DNA of 64,000 nt, taken from contig CM050650.1 of assembly GCA_027574665.1 (NCBI GenBank), positions 98,057,086 to 98,121,085 on the forward strand, read 5' to 3'. Source of the DNA: Rhynochetos jubatus. Lineage: Eukaryota > Chordata > Aves > Eurypygiformes > Rhynochetidae. The number at the start of each line of letters is the position of its first letter. Within the stretch, counting starts at the first letter, position 1. The position numbers and the translations under genes are program-made. The notes under the pieces were generated by a model that searched no databases, was not told where the DNA came from, and worked only from the letters and a program-made list of their open reading frames with translations. This document shows positions 26,759 to 39,500 of the stretch, piece after piece.

Positions 26759-26920
26759 AGAGAAGCTGTGGATGCCCCATCCCTGGCTGTCTTGAAGGCC
26801 AGGCTGGATGAGGCTTTGAGCAACCTGGTCTAGGGGAGGGTGTCCCTGCCCATGGCATGGGGTTGGAACTAGATGGTCTTTAAGGTCCCTTCCAACCAAA
26901 ACCATTCTGTGATTCTATGA
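26759..26920 (+). mobile_element. CR1 LINE 3' end
   Basis: Only about 160 bases remain: AGAGAAGCTGTGGATGCCCC, then the ACCTGGTCTAGGGGAGGGTG block, GGTTGGAACTAGATGG, and a terminal CATTCTGTGATTCTATGA tail. A short, heavily 5'-truncated copy in sense orientation. It covers the last codons of ORF2 and the 3' UTR. Confidence 0.93.
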
Positions 26921-29900
26921 AATGATGAGAGTGTATAAATAGACCAGAGGAAAAAGATGGTATTGAGAAAGGAGAAACAAGGAGTGATCACAGAGTGAAT
27001 GCTGACTGGAAAAAAGGGGGGAAATTATTCCCACACAGCACCCGTGGCCTTGTGAAACCCATGGCCAGGCTTAGGGCAGACTGACAGGACAGACGATGGC
27101 AGTGGCAGAGGGCAGCGGCTGGGAGGGTGCGGATAGTCTAACAGGTGTTGCTGGAGTCACCGTAACACAGTGGCATCCTGACAAAGCCTGGGTCTCAGTA
27201 ACACGTCCTGTGGCACGGTGAGATGCCTACAGAGCCTGAGTCTGCCTGAGTCTGTCTTTGCTACCATCGGTACTTGTTTGATGGTTCTTGATTTTGTGGT
27301 GACTTTGTTCCTCATGTCTTGTTTATTCGCCTGTGATGTTTTGTACACCATCTGTTTCTTCCGTCTCTGCTTCTTCTTCCATTTGTAAGATCATAAGTTG
27401 TGCTCAGTGTAAGTATGTATGTATACCCTTCATCTAGTAATTTAAATAGCTTAGTTTTTTGATTAGCACAGAGCTTAAGTGCCTGCCCTTACTTTGACCT
27501 TCAGACAAATGGCCAAATTTCACTCTTGTTTACCATTATTGTAAATCCTAAATAACTGTATTGGATGTAATGCAATTCCACTTTATGCTGCTATAAATGG
27601 CAAGATAATTTAACCAAGATGCAGGCCACACGCCCTTTCCATCTGGCCATAGGAAACTTGGATGTGTGGCAGTTCAGGAAGAGCTCTAACTCTCGGGGCT
27701 CACGGCCCCCACGCTGGTCCACGGCTGTGGACACCACCGTGTCGGTGTGTAATCCCACGGGGCTACAGAGGGTGCTGTCAAATCTGGAATCGCAGCAACC
27801 TCCTCCGTTTTGGTACTGAGCTTTTTGTTTGAAACTTCATGCTCACTTTCAGCTTTACCATACAATGGCTCAGCGCGATGGGCACAAGCTCCATTATTTC
27901 ATGTACCATCCCAATCTACTGCCACTCTTGGAGTCTGTCTTCTTGGACCCTCCTGCCTTCATCTAATATAGTTGCATACTTGTTAGCAATACCATTGCCA
28001 CCAGTCCCTTTAATGTCTTTAGTGGTGGTTTTCTGAACGAGAACTCCAAGATGTCGCTGGCCTCGCTTCCTTGCAGCTTTTATGAGTGAAATGGGAGGCT
28101 GTACTTGTCCTCTGAGTAGTTGGAGTATCGTGACGCACACAACTTGACAAGCAGCATCAGCAAGTTATTTCTTTGCTGCTCCATGCCTGGGTCATGCAGG
28201 CTCCTGTCATTGTCAGAAGTGATGTGATCTACAGAACGGGGAAAGAACACTGAGTCTCAACAAATTTGTGCTGAGATAAGCATTTAAAGAAAAGGTTTTT
28301 TTCTTAAGATGCCAGAAATGCTGACGGTGGGAGGGTGGGGAAGCAGAAAAAAAATCCCTGTATGTCAGAGATCAAGAGCAGTAACAGCACAATTTTGCAC
28401 TAGAAAATAAACTTGTAGGTTACCTTGTTTTGCCACAGAGCTGGGCACTCCAGAAGTTCGTGGAAGCAAACTGGCGTTTGGGAGCCTGTACATCCTGAAT
28501 GCCAACAGTGCCTTCTCATTGACCACAGCAGCTGCAGCACCCCAGCATCAGTGCTTTTTTTCTCTTTTACTAATGTTAATAAAAAGTGAGAAGCAGATGG
28601 TAGCAGTTATAGCTGACAGGCTCTAGGTTTAGTGACAAGTTTAATAATAATAATATTGCTCTTCATCTAATGCATTCTTTCTCATGTTCATAATACTTTT
28701 CAAAACAGTGACATGACTAACCAAAAGATTTTTTTCAATATATTAAATTTCTTAGCAACATAATTCAAAAATCTTTCAAATAAACATTGACTAAATACAC
28801 TAATTCAGGTAAACAGATATTAAATGTATTTGACATCAGGCAGGAACTATTCGTACACACAGTCAATGAAGGAACTCATTAAACAATATTGTTACTTGCT
28901 ATTCTGCTTATGATTCAAGTTAATCAACTAGCAGAAACATTTTAAACATAAAAATGTACAAAAATTTTCTTGTTTTCATTTAATTTTTTTGCTTTTTTTT
29001 ACTTGTATGTGTACATGAGTTAAACTGGAGCTTGTGGTCAGTGATTCTAGCCCTCATGAAGGTAGGAAACTACAACATATAGCTTCTAACACTGTGTTCA
29101 TATAGGAGGAGCGGACCTGAGCACATACACTTTGTCCGTAGGCTTTGTGCTAGTTGTTAAAGACCTTCACCATGTAATAAATGGGAAGCAGGAGATTGGA
29201 GGATAGTGTCACCAGAGATATTGCAAGGTTATTCACTGGCGATTGTAAATGCATACCCAGGTTTTCACAAACATAGCCCCTGGATAATGTGAAAAATCAG
29301 AGCAAACAAACTGTCAGTGAAAGTGGTTGCACATGCTGTTTAATACAAGGAGGAGATTACCCTGGAATCCTCTCTTCCTGATTTCCATGAATCTTCTCCA
29401 TCCTTCCAGATAATCCCCACCATTTTTTTGTCTCTCCCCATTGAATAAACTCCAGTGGCTCCAGACTAAATTCCTTTCCTCTGTTCATTTAAGTGCAAAT
29501 TTTTGTTGGCCTGAGTATGGTGAACAGATTTTAGCTGTCCAGGACAAAGAAATGAGAGATGACTCAAGGAAGAAATTCAGGTCCTAGAAAGGTAGCAGTT
29601 TCAGGGTTTCCCAAACAGAAGAGAAGAAAGCTGAGTTAAAGGAAGACATGCTGCTCTTTTTCCTCTGTTTTTTCTGAAGTGTATTTCTCAGGAATCTTTT
29701 GATGGGGGTGGGAAGGAAATCTTGGAACGACACACTCTTCACTGACATGCTTCTGCAGCAATCAGATTACACTGTGAGCTCTATCTTTACAGAGGAAAAA
29801 GCCTGGAAATGTTACATTTTCATTTCAAATAAGAAGTTATGACTCTGGGATTTCTTTGATGTTCCAAACAATTATTCCTGGAACTGGCACAGCCTGACTT

Positions 29901-32900
29901 AGTTACTAAAAGAAAGTTTAATAACTTCTGATAGGTTATTCTTCAAACTTGTATTAAAGGCATTCAGAATGATTTTTGTTAGAAGAATTCACTGAAGTCA
30001 GACGGCTCTTGTCCCTGATTTTACTTTCCTCAAGTTTTTTTATGTTAGGTAGAAAAATAAATGGTATTTGTAATGAAAACCAATCTTCAGCCTTTACTAT
30101 AACACTGAATAGAAATATTTTCCTGAAAAATAGTAAGTGGTGTGGCTTCCTATAAAAATACATAAAGAAGCAGCTTCTTTCCTGCCATGGTTAATACTGT
30201 GGTATCAGCCTCAGAGTGAAAATCAAGAAACCCATGGCTTAGCCTGGCTTTAGGTGAGTGGGCTTGTTCAGGTGTCTTAAGTAATCAAAGGAAGAGTGTT
30301 ACAATACTGCAGGACATAAGTGTGTTACAACTCTATCATACTAATAACAGTTCTTGTTCTATAACATGCCACATATTGTGGAAGTCTTGCTAAAGCAATT
30401 AAGAAATCTTTATTGTAAAGATATATATCTGTTACATATAGATATATAACTATATATGGCAAACTATAATAAATAGTTTGTCAGCTGATTAAGACATTTC
30501 CATGAATGCAGGCATAACATTTTACTTCATTCTAACAAGCCTGTTTGAGCAACAGAAACTATGATTATGGCACATTTGTGATGTTTTTTTGATCTGTACT
30601 GAGTGGGTGCCAAAGCCCAAGAACGAAAGGGATTACTTATGCAGACTCTGATGTGATAAATGCCTTTCTATTTGCTCCGGGTTAAATTGTGCATCTAAAA
30701 CGTTCCTGTAAATAGCTCTGCCAAGGTCACTTAATGGCCAGTGCCCAGCAGACTTGTACAACACATGAAAGTGTTCAGTAATTTAGACTGTATTTGAATT
30801 TTAGTAATTTGGCCTTTGAAAGCCTTCAAGTAGCTGTCCCGTCAGGCTAATAGATTTAAAAGATCTGGATGAATGAGCAAAGTAGTTGTGTTAGATGGCT
30901 AGTGTGCTCTATAGCTGACACTTTTCCTATACTGTTATAGAATAAAACACCAATTTTTACTGTACTGAAGGACAGAACAGAAACCCAAAACAACAAATCT
31001 GCCACAGATGTTTTACCACTAAATACAAGACAAATTGATCTATTTTAAATAAGCCTCTGACATCATAAAGCACCAGCCAAATAACAAAACCAAGAAGAAA
31101 ATTAAAAGATGAGCTGATAGATCATGTACTGCATACCTGTCCTCATGTAAGGACATTCCTTGTCCTAAAGTCTGCAATCTACCCAAGGCTCTCTTGTCCA
31201 GTTCAGTTATAAACTGTCTTAGGTGATTCCTAGAAGACTTTGCTTTATCTATTTCCCTGTGTTCCTTTTAGAAAATTCCTGCAAATTCAGGTAAACATCC
31301 CCACCAAGGGACACATCTCAAAACCATTCCTTTATTTTCATATTTTATGTGTATTCTATTTTGCAGAAAAATATAATTTACATTTTTAGGCAGAGACGGG
31401 CATTGCATAGTTCAGTCCACGCACTGCTTAGGTAGTTCTTTACTTTCTGTACATGTTCAATGACATTTTTAATACCTGCAAAACTGGAAGCAATTTTAAA
31501 CAGAAACTTTTAACGTAAGGGATCAGTCAGTGAGTCCTAACTATGTTTCTTTCTTAGTTTTGAATTGTATAAATGGATATATTACCTGGTGGGGAATGAA
31601 TTCAAAGAATAAACTCCAATCATAGCACCAACTATACAAAGTGCTAATGAGAATATGCATGGAGACATTCACTCCTTGTGGGGCAGAGCAGTGCCAGGTT
31701 AGCGTAGCTGGAAAATACTAAGAGAAACCTAACTGAGAAAACAAAGACTGAAATAAAATTCACAATGAAGAATGTGAGCTATGAGCTATATATATTTATA
31801 TAAAGAAATAAACACACAACAGATTGAAGTAACTGTTAAAATTACAGTGATCATCACAGGAAGTCATGATTTCTAGATCCTCCCCCATTATGGCAATTCT
31901 GATAGAATAATTGTATTTGATATGGAATGGTGACCTTTTAATGCTGACCCTCACATAACTGATGGTTGAACATGGTTAACATGATTGCAAAAACTCCTTT
32001 AAATTGCTGAAGTACGTAGATTCTTACCAGCAGAGAGCTAAACCAAAATGCTTTATGTGGCTTTAAAAAAGAGACTAACCATGAAGTCGTTAGAATTCAT
32101 TCTTAAAAACAACGGATAATAGAAAATCAATTCTTATTTTTCAGTTTTCTTACTTGTACTATAAGGACAAGACAAGCTCTCTAAAAAAGTGCATATCTAT
32201 AATAACACAGATCATCTGGAAGTCTTTTAATACAGAATAGTGTCTAAATCTATATACACATACATATATTCATATGCATGTGTGTATGTGGACACACATA
32301 CATATGCATTCATTAAGTTAGATGTTTTCCAGCTTTTAAATAGCAATGCAATCTCAGCCCAGAAGGAAGACATGTAATATTTAATACTTTAGCCAAATGT
32401 AATTGCTAGGGAATGTCCTCATGGTAAAATGGCATCAATCAGTACAACAGTGTAATCATGTGTACTTAATCGTAGGTAGAAAATGCTAAAACAGTGAAGA
32501 AAATCTCTTCCTTAAGCAATTTATTACCTGATGGCCTAAGTGGACATAAAGCGATGCAAGGTAATAGCATAAAGAATCATTATCATATTGTATTCAGGCT
32601 TGAGTGATACTGAAAAAGCTGGATTTCTCTGATAAGAAATGCATATTATTACATTTGTTATGTTTTAATTTAATTACCATATTATTCATCGTATAGCACA
32701 ATCTTTATTTCATGAAATGAAAAAATCCAGTCTGTTACAGAACGGTTCACACAAATATAAAAATTCTCCTTCTAGCATAATTATGAGTGAAGGAAAAAAC
32801 TGGGTATGTGGTCCAGATGGAAGCCATTACAATGAAGCTTTCATTTTGGATGACAGTGTGTTTCAGATCCATTTTCCTTTCACCCTACGACCTTGATAAA

Positions 32901-35073
32901 TCCTCAACACAAGTGTATACTGTGTGTAGAATGAAACAGCGCACCTGGGCAAAAAATGTGTGATAACCTGAAAACTTCATTAGTTGTTCCTGTCTCAGCC
33001 TCTGTGGAGCTGGACTGTGCTAGTACTCAACACTAGATATGTATGAATAATTTCAAATTAGCAACTGGTGAATTGGTTTGTTATTGCATCTTCTTGGTCT
33101 GTGCCAGATGAACGTGAAATATATGAACTGTAATTTTATAGCAGGCTTGGTACTTGCGTTAAAATGAGAAGTACTGATAATGTATGATGATTTACATCTT
33201 ACTTCTACTTCAAAAACCTGTTTAATCATATCAGTGTCTTAAATGGATGAGCATCTTTCCATAACTTACACATCTGGTGTATTAACTTTAAGTGAGTGCT
33301 GCAGTACTTTGCTATCTTAATCCAAGAAATTCATTATCCAACATCTGTTTTAGAAGGCAGCTTGCAATATCACTGGTGACAACCAGTTTCCATAGTTTCC
33401 ACTGGAGTAATATATTGTATTTTCCACATCGCCACTCACTGCTGACTAGCAAACAAGTCAAATCGTGGAGCTATACAATAACCAAGTAAGAGGAACTACC
33501 AAGTTTTGCAGGTAGTTAAGCCATTGTATCATATTTCAGCAATGAAAGACAAAACCATTGTCATTACGGGAGAAAAAAGAATCTAACATTTCTCATAGGT
33601 TATCACAGAAATTAGGTTCTAACATTGGATTTATTTTTGTCCTAGTTGTACTAGCCTACAGGCTGAGGTCATTGACTTTGTACTTAGACAGCAAGCTATT
33701 TGTTGAATTTTATACAGAAAACATCTCGCATCTTTCTTCTGTCCTACTTTTACACCCCAAAGTTTTCCCGTAAATCAGGATTATAATCCTTAATTGATAT
33801 AGCTCCATTCCACATTAATAAAAACACAAAATATTTGGCAGTACAGAGGATCAATAAATACATGTATATATTAACTGGCAGAGCAGGAATATTTGCAGTT
33901 GCAATACATATCACTTGGGGAATGAAAAAGCAAAATCCGGAGGTTTTTTTCCCTGGAAACAAATTGTATAACCCAATGCTGACTATTTCTAATTGCCTGA
34001 ATTTTAAATTTAAATGCATTCATTGAGCGTGTGAGATCACTTATGCTTTCTTAGATTTTGTATGCCATGAGACAGAATTGGTCAAGAGTGCTACCACAGT
34101 ACAAGTAAAAGCAAAAGTAAATATAATGAAAAGTAAAAGGTGAAACTAAGCTCCCACTTAAAGTCTTGCCTTTAGCTGTAGACAGAAATGCTTGTCTGTG
34201 CAAATGTTTCTCTGACTGGCATTGGTGTATCCCAAATACTGCTTTCAAAAACTTCTTATGCTCGTAACATGACTTGTCAACATTTCTGCATTTTGAAATG
34301 GCCCTTTTAACTGAAAAAAAAAAAGCTTCACAGAGACTCTTCCTCTCATTGATATAGTTCAGGTAACCAGAAGAATATCCTGCAGTAAGTCAAAATGTTT
34401 GATAGTTTGTTAAGTTATGACTCTGTAGAAGAACAGTTAGGAGAAGGAAATGTGTACCATGTTGAAAAATTCAAATGCGTTTTCAAATCAATGAACGCTC
34501 GTTCCTTGCAAGCTCTGTGTGTGTGAACACAAGCTGAGTACAAATACAGGCACACACAATCGCACATAGAACTAGTAGGTTTACAACTCTGTGCAAATGG
34601 TTTTTTGTGTTTCCAAACTTTTGTGGCCGCCACAACCATGTGCTTCAAAGACATGGCTTTAAATGCGTGCTGCCTCTGCTGGTTTTAGTACACTGTCATT
34701 AATACAGTTAGTACATTTAGTACAAAGTACAGCGCAGAGATAAACCCTAGCTGGTCTTAGCTGGGCATGTTCTCCTGTGATGATCTGAAACTTGCATGGC
34801 AAGAAAATCTCAGACCTGAAGGAAACAGAACTACTATGAAGAATAAGTTACATTTTAAAGGAGGTGGGTGTGATGCTGTGAATAAGAATTAATTTACATT
34901 TGCAGGAGAGTGTGATGACAGTTGAACAGATCCTTTTTCAAAAGGACTTCAGCCCACGTTCTGGGAGAGTTTAATTCAGCATAAGAAATGAGTCATTCAG
35001 CTGCAGAGTTTTTCGTGGGTTACTGAAAACTTGTTTTTAAGCTGCCAAATAATTTATAACATAGGGTTTCCTT
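26921..35073 (+). other. Upstream intron; contains an unexplained GC-rich island
   Basis: Mostly AT-rich intronic DNA without recognised repeats. The exception is about 27600-28150, richer in GC and CpG (listed separately). An (AAT)n stretch lies near 28640-28660 and an imperfect TG/CA-rich inverted repeat near 32252-32310. No exon was recognised. Confidence 0.55.
27600..28150 (-). other. GC-rich island, possible decayed retrocopy or unknown element
   Basis: This stretch has clearly higher GC and CpG than its neighbours. On the - strand a frame at 27916-28140 encodes a basic segment (SLIKAARKRGQRHLGVLVQ, then KTTTKDIKGTGGNGIANKYA and TILDEGRR) that looks protein-like. After a stop, another - frame over about 27740-27880 reads HRAEPLYGKAESEHEVSNKK and similar. 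Stops and apparent frame changes separate the pieces, and no poly(A) tail, start or splice signals were identified. I do not recognise a parent gene. It could equally be an old, unfamiliar repeat or chance. Confidence 0.2.
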
Positions 35074-36598
35074 TCACAGAATCACAGAGTGGTTGAGGTT
35101 GGAAGGGACCTCCAGAGGTCATCTGGTCCAGCTGCCCTGTTCAAGTAGGGTCATCTAGAGCCAGTAGCCCAGGACTATGTCCAGAAGGCTTTTTAATATC
35201 TCCAGAGACTCCACAACCTCTTTGCCTGTTTCTCAGGCATATCAATATCAAGATACCACTGAATGGTGGCACAACACCCTGGTGTATCAGCTGCTCCTCC
35301 CAGTTTTGCATTAACTGTAAATTTGCTGAGGGAGTACTCAGTCCCATCATCCAGGTCATATGTGGAGGAGTTGTGTACAGTATTGGACTCAGCACCAACC
35401 GTGGACTACACCACTAGTGAGTCGCCTCCTGCTGGACTTTGGGCCACTGATCACAGTCCCTATGCCCAGTCATCCAGACAATTTTCAGTCCATTGTCCTC
35501 TAATCTAAACTTCACTTGAACAGGTTGTCTGTGATGATTTTATGGGAGGGAGGTGATTCTTCCCCTCTACTCTGCTCACCTGGAGTACTGCATCCAGCTG
35601 TGGAGCCCTCAGCATAAGAAGGATATAGACTGGTTGGAGCAGTCTGGAGTAGGCCACGAAGATGCTCAGAGGGCTGGAGCACCTCTGCTATGGGGACAGG
35701 CTGAGAGAGTTGGGCTTGTTCAGCCTGGAGAAGACTCCAGGGAAACCTTAGAGCAGCCTTCCAGTACCTGAAGGGGCCCACAAGGAAGCTGGGGGGGGGG
35801 GACTTTTTACAAGGGCCTGTAGTGACAGGACAAGGGGTAATGGGCTTAAACTGAAATCAGGGAGATTCAGATTGGATATCAGGAAGTTCTTCATGGAAAG
35901 GGTGGTGAGGCACTGGAACAGGTTGCCCAGAGAAGCTGTGGATGCCCCATCCCTGGAAGTGTTCAAGGCCAGGCTGGATGAGGCTTGGAGCAACCTGGTC
36001 TAGTGGAGGGTGTCCCTGCCCATGGCAGGGGGTTGGAACTAGATGATCTTTAAGGTCCCTTTCAACCCAAACCATTCTCTGATTCTATGATTTTATAATG
36101 TTGAGGTAGCCAACATCCGCAGTTCTCCCCTTATCCATCAAGCCATTCTTTTCATTGTAGAAGGCAGTGACATTGACCAAACATGATTTCCCCATTCTAA
36201 GTCCATACTGACAAATCCCAGTCTTGTCTTTCATGTCTTTGGAAATGCTTTCCAGCAGGATTTTCTTCATCACCTTTCCAGGGACTGAGGTGAGACTGAG
36301 CCACCTGTAGTTCTCTGTCTTTCTTCTTGCCCTTTTTGAAAACAGGAGTGATTATCTGCTCTCTTCCAGAATTCAGGAACCTCTGCCAATTGCCATGACC
36401 ATTCAAGGACATTTGTGTGGCTTCATGATAGCATCAGCCCTTAGCCCTCATGGGTGTGGCCTGTCAGGCCCCATGGACTTATGTATGTCCAGTTTGTTTA
36501 AGTGCTCCCTGACCTGGTCCTCCTCCTCTGAGGGAGAGTCTTCTTTGTTCTAGGCTTTTCCTGTGGTCTTAGGGGCCTGGGTTTCCTAAAAGCAGGTG
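35074..36598 (-). mobile_element. CR1 LINE (outer element), internally deleted and interrupted by a second CR1
   Basis: The left part (35074-35236) is the complement of a CR1 3' end: TCACAGAATCACAGAGTGG, GACCTCCAGAGGTCATCTGG, then GAGACTCCACAACCTC. At about 35236 it jumps to the RT C-terminal region (35237-35547), with the complements of AAACTGGGAGGAGCAGCTGA and CTGGATGATGGGACTGAG. It resumes at 36097 with further RT sequence (complement of GTTGGCTACCTCAA, CCTTTCCAGGGACTGAGGTG antisense) to about 36598. The RT catalytic FADD position reads FTVN (complement of 35310-35321), so it is inactive. The interruption at 35548-36096 is a younger CR1 in the other orientation. Confidence 0.88.
35548..36096 (+). 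mobile_element. CR1 LINE nested inside another CR1
   Basis: Starts abruptly at GGGAGGTGATTCTTCCCCTC in the C-terminal ORF2 region. It continues through GGAGCACCTCTGCTATGGGG, GACAGGACAAGGGGTAATGG, GAGAAGCTGTGGATGCCCCA and GGAGGGTGTCCCTGCCCATG, ending in the octamer tail CATTCTCTGATTCTATGATTTTAT. It is 5'-truncated, in sense with the host gene, and close by eye to the copy at 53000-53858. Flanking RT sequence of the outer CR1 on both sides proves the insertion order. A G-run of about nine at 35792-35800 marks a small expansion. Confidence 0.93.
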
Positions 36599-39500
36599 AG
36601 ACACCTATTCTTGCTATAGGAAGGTGCCTATTCACACTTCTGAATGTGGTTTAGATTATACTGTCAGTATTGCCTGAGCCTCACATATGAGTGAGCAGTT
36701 CCCTCCCCATCAGAGATCTGTGGGACATGTCAAGAACTGGGAGCTGCAGAAGTATGGACAGTTAGATGCTGCACAGGTCCTTGGAGCATCAAGAAAGAAT
36801 AGGATGGGAAAGGCTTCTTTGTCATTATGGTCCATTTCAGTCATGGAAGTGTGTTTACTTAATGGATTAGTTTAAATAATAAATGGAATGTAGGTGGAAA
36901 AGGACGGATCCTCACTACAAATTTAACAGCAGACAGTCCCAGATTGAGGGGCCAAGATAGTATCTGATTCCCAGTAATAATATCCAGTGGATATATCAAC
37001 ACTAATTTTGTGACTTTTCATAGTTACATCTTTTTTTCTCTACTTCAATTAATGGCAAATTCTTTTTGTTTGAAGACTTTGTTCATCCATCAAGACAGAT
37101 CTTCTTTGTTAATTGTCAAGTAAGTACCCATGGAGAGTAATAAATCATGGAAAAATGACTTCTTGAATCAGGTAGTTGGTTCATCTTGATCAGAGCATTA
37201 GCTTTTTTCTAGAAGCCTAACAAAATTAGTGCACATGCAAGCTGAACAGTTGTGATTTCCATCTCTGGCCTTTCTGTCAAGCTCATGGTAGAGTTGCAAG
37301 TGCTGGCCTTAAACAGCTGTGAAGTGCTTTTCCACAATGATTGTTGTGTTCCCAGCCAAAATCTTATTCCTAATTTTGACCCATGAAAATACAAGTTCAT
37401 GTGTGACATCTTTCTAAAAATTATTTTCTACTTACAAATACTCATTAGTGCTTGAGAACCTGGTGTCTTGGGTATTTGGTTTTGGGTTTTTGGTGGGTTT
37501 TTTTGGTGATCTGTGGAAACACTGTTTTCCAAATGTTCAAACATATGGCCCTAATGAGAGAAATGAAGGGTTAATGGGAGTTAGTTAGGAAGAAACAAAT
37601 GTTTTTCCAAAAGCAGAAAACAAAATTATAGTTAAATAACAATTGATTCTACTACAGTAAGGTAAAGGAAAGATCATCTTTTCTAAGACCTAGCAAATTT
37701 TGGAGACCTTAGCCACCAAAACTTTTGTGGATTTGAATCAGGATAGATTCTTACTCCGCTGCTGATTTTCTCTGATACTGTGACCTCTTGCAAAATAAGA
37801 ACCAGAACATCCAGTAAGATGGGAATATTAAAATATAGAAGAGAAAGAATGAAAGTGAGTTTTTCTAGTGCACTGCTGGAACAACCTGAAGGATTTTCTG
37901 GTTGGAAGCTCTCGAATACTTTCTCCTAACTGTGAATTATGTTTGGGGAAATAGAAGATTCAGAAATTACAAGAAGCAAAGAGACCCAATAGGATACAGA
38001 AGAGATATTCTAATAAGTCATGCCTGAATCTTTAACCAGTCCCTGAGCTCCACTCGGATGTTTTGGTTTAATAAAACAAAGGCAAAAAAGGCAACATTTT
38101 CAATTACTGTGTACTGTACTGAGTGGATGGTACATTGCATTTTATTATGTAGCACATACAGCCTTTTTCCTTCATTCTGGATATTTAAAGTTGGTGCTGG
38201 GAAATGACCCTAGAGAGATGATGGAAGGATTGTTTTGCCAATAGAACAAAACCTGGAGAAATTTGAAGTGCTCTTGGTTCATGCAGTGTGCCTGGCAGTG
38301 TTTGAAAAGCTACTGGATAGGTTTCTATGGTGTACATTTAATTTCTTTATATCTATGTTTATGTCTAAATATTTAACAAGAATTAATATATTTACAGATG
38401 TTCTCAGAGATGCTTAATCTCTGCGAGTCGGAAGTGAACCCAAATGCAGGCAATTGATGAGTTGAAATTTCCGCTTAAACGAAGTCGACCTCGGGCACTC
38501 CCCAGACAGTTGCAGAAGTGTGGCACTTGTAAGGCTCTGATTATATTAAAAAGGCTTGTTTGGAGGTTTCCCAGTATTGAAAAAACTGTGGGATAGGATC
38601 AGTAAGAGAGGATAACTTAGTTATTAGTCAGTAAGGTGTATTGTAATATTTCAAAAAGTTTCTTCTAACAGCTCTCTCAACCTTTTCTTGCTTCAAAACC
38701 CTCTTCATAAGGGTATGGATGATAGCCCTTACCAGTCCAGAGTGCGTATATACTCAAGAACACAAATGACATTCAAGGGGAGCTGTTTATTCTAGCAGAG
38801 TCCGGAGTCTGCAGAAAAAAGGTAGAACCACTTGAAAATAAAGATTAATTATATGTTTGCTTTTGTTTTACTCGTGTTCTTTATACAGAAGGAAGTGTAG
38901 GGTTGGGATGGGCTTGCTTTTAGGGTTCTTGAGATTGAAGAGTCCTGGGATGCAGCTTGCCAAATATTTCAAAATGCAAATAAATTCACAGTCACCCAGC
39001 TGGCATGCACAGGTGGTTGTCCGGAGAGCGTTTTTGGGAAGTTGGTTGCAAATGCTTCCTTTACCAGAGACAAGGATCTGGATGCTCAGAGGAGAGATTA
39101 CAGGCAAGAAGAGGTGTCTGATACCTGACTTCTCATTTTCGTCATGTGCAGAGAAATAAAGCTAATGTTTTAGCTGCTGGTGAAAGGACCTACAGGAGCA
39201 GGTTTGAGAGCAATTAAAATTCTCGAGTTTGTGTACCCTGAAATCACCAAATTGATTGATGAAAAAATCCAGGGTTTTAACAGCAATATCAGGTATGATA
39301 ATTCTCAAAATGCCTCAGAGAGTCTCTGGGATGACAGCAGGAAAGCCTGGTGTGCTGGTTTTAGTTGGGATTTGGCTGGGATTAAACCATGACACCTGGA
39401 CTTTAGAATTTCAGGCTAAGACAGGAATTTCCAACCCAAATTATTTATAGAAGGTTTTAGGAATTGGGGAGAATACTGAGACTTCTACCCAATCCACTTA

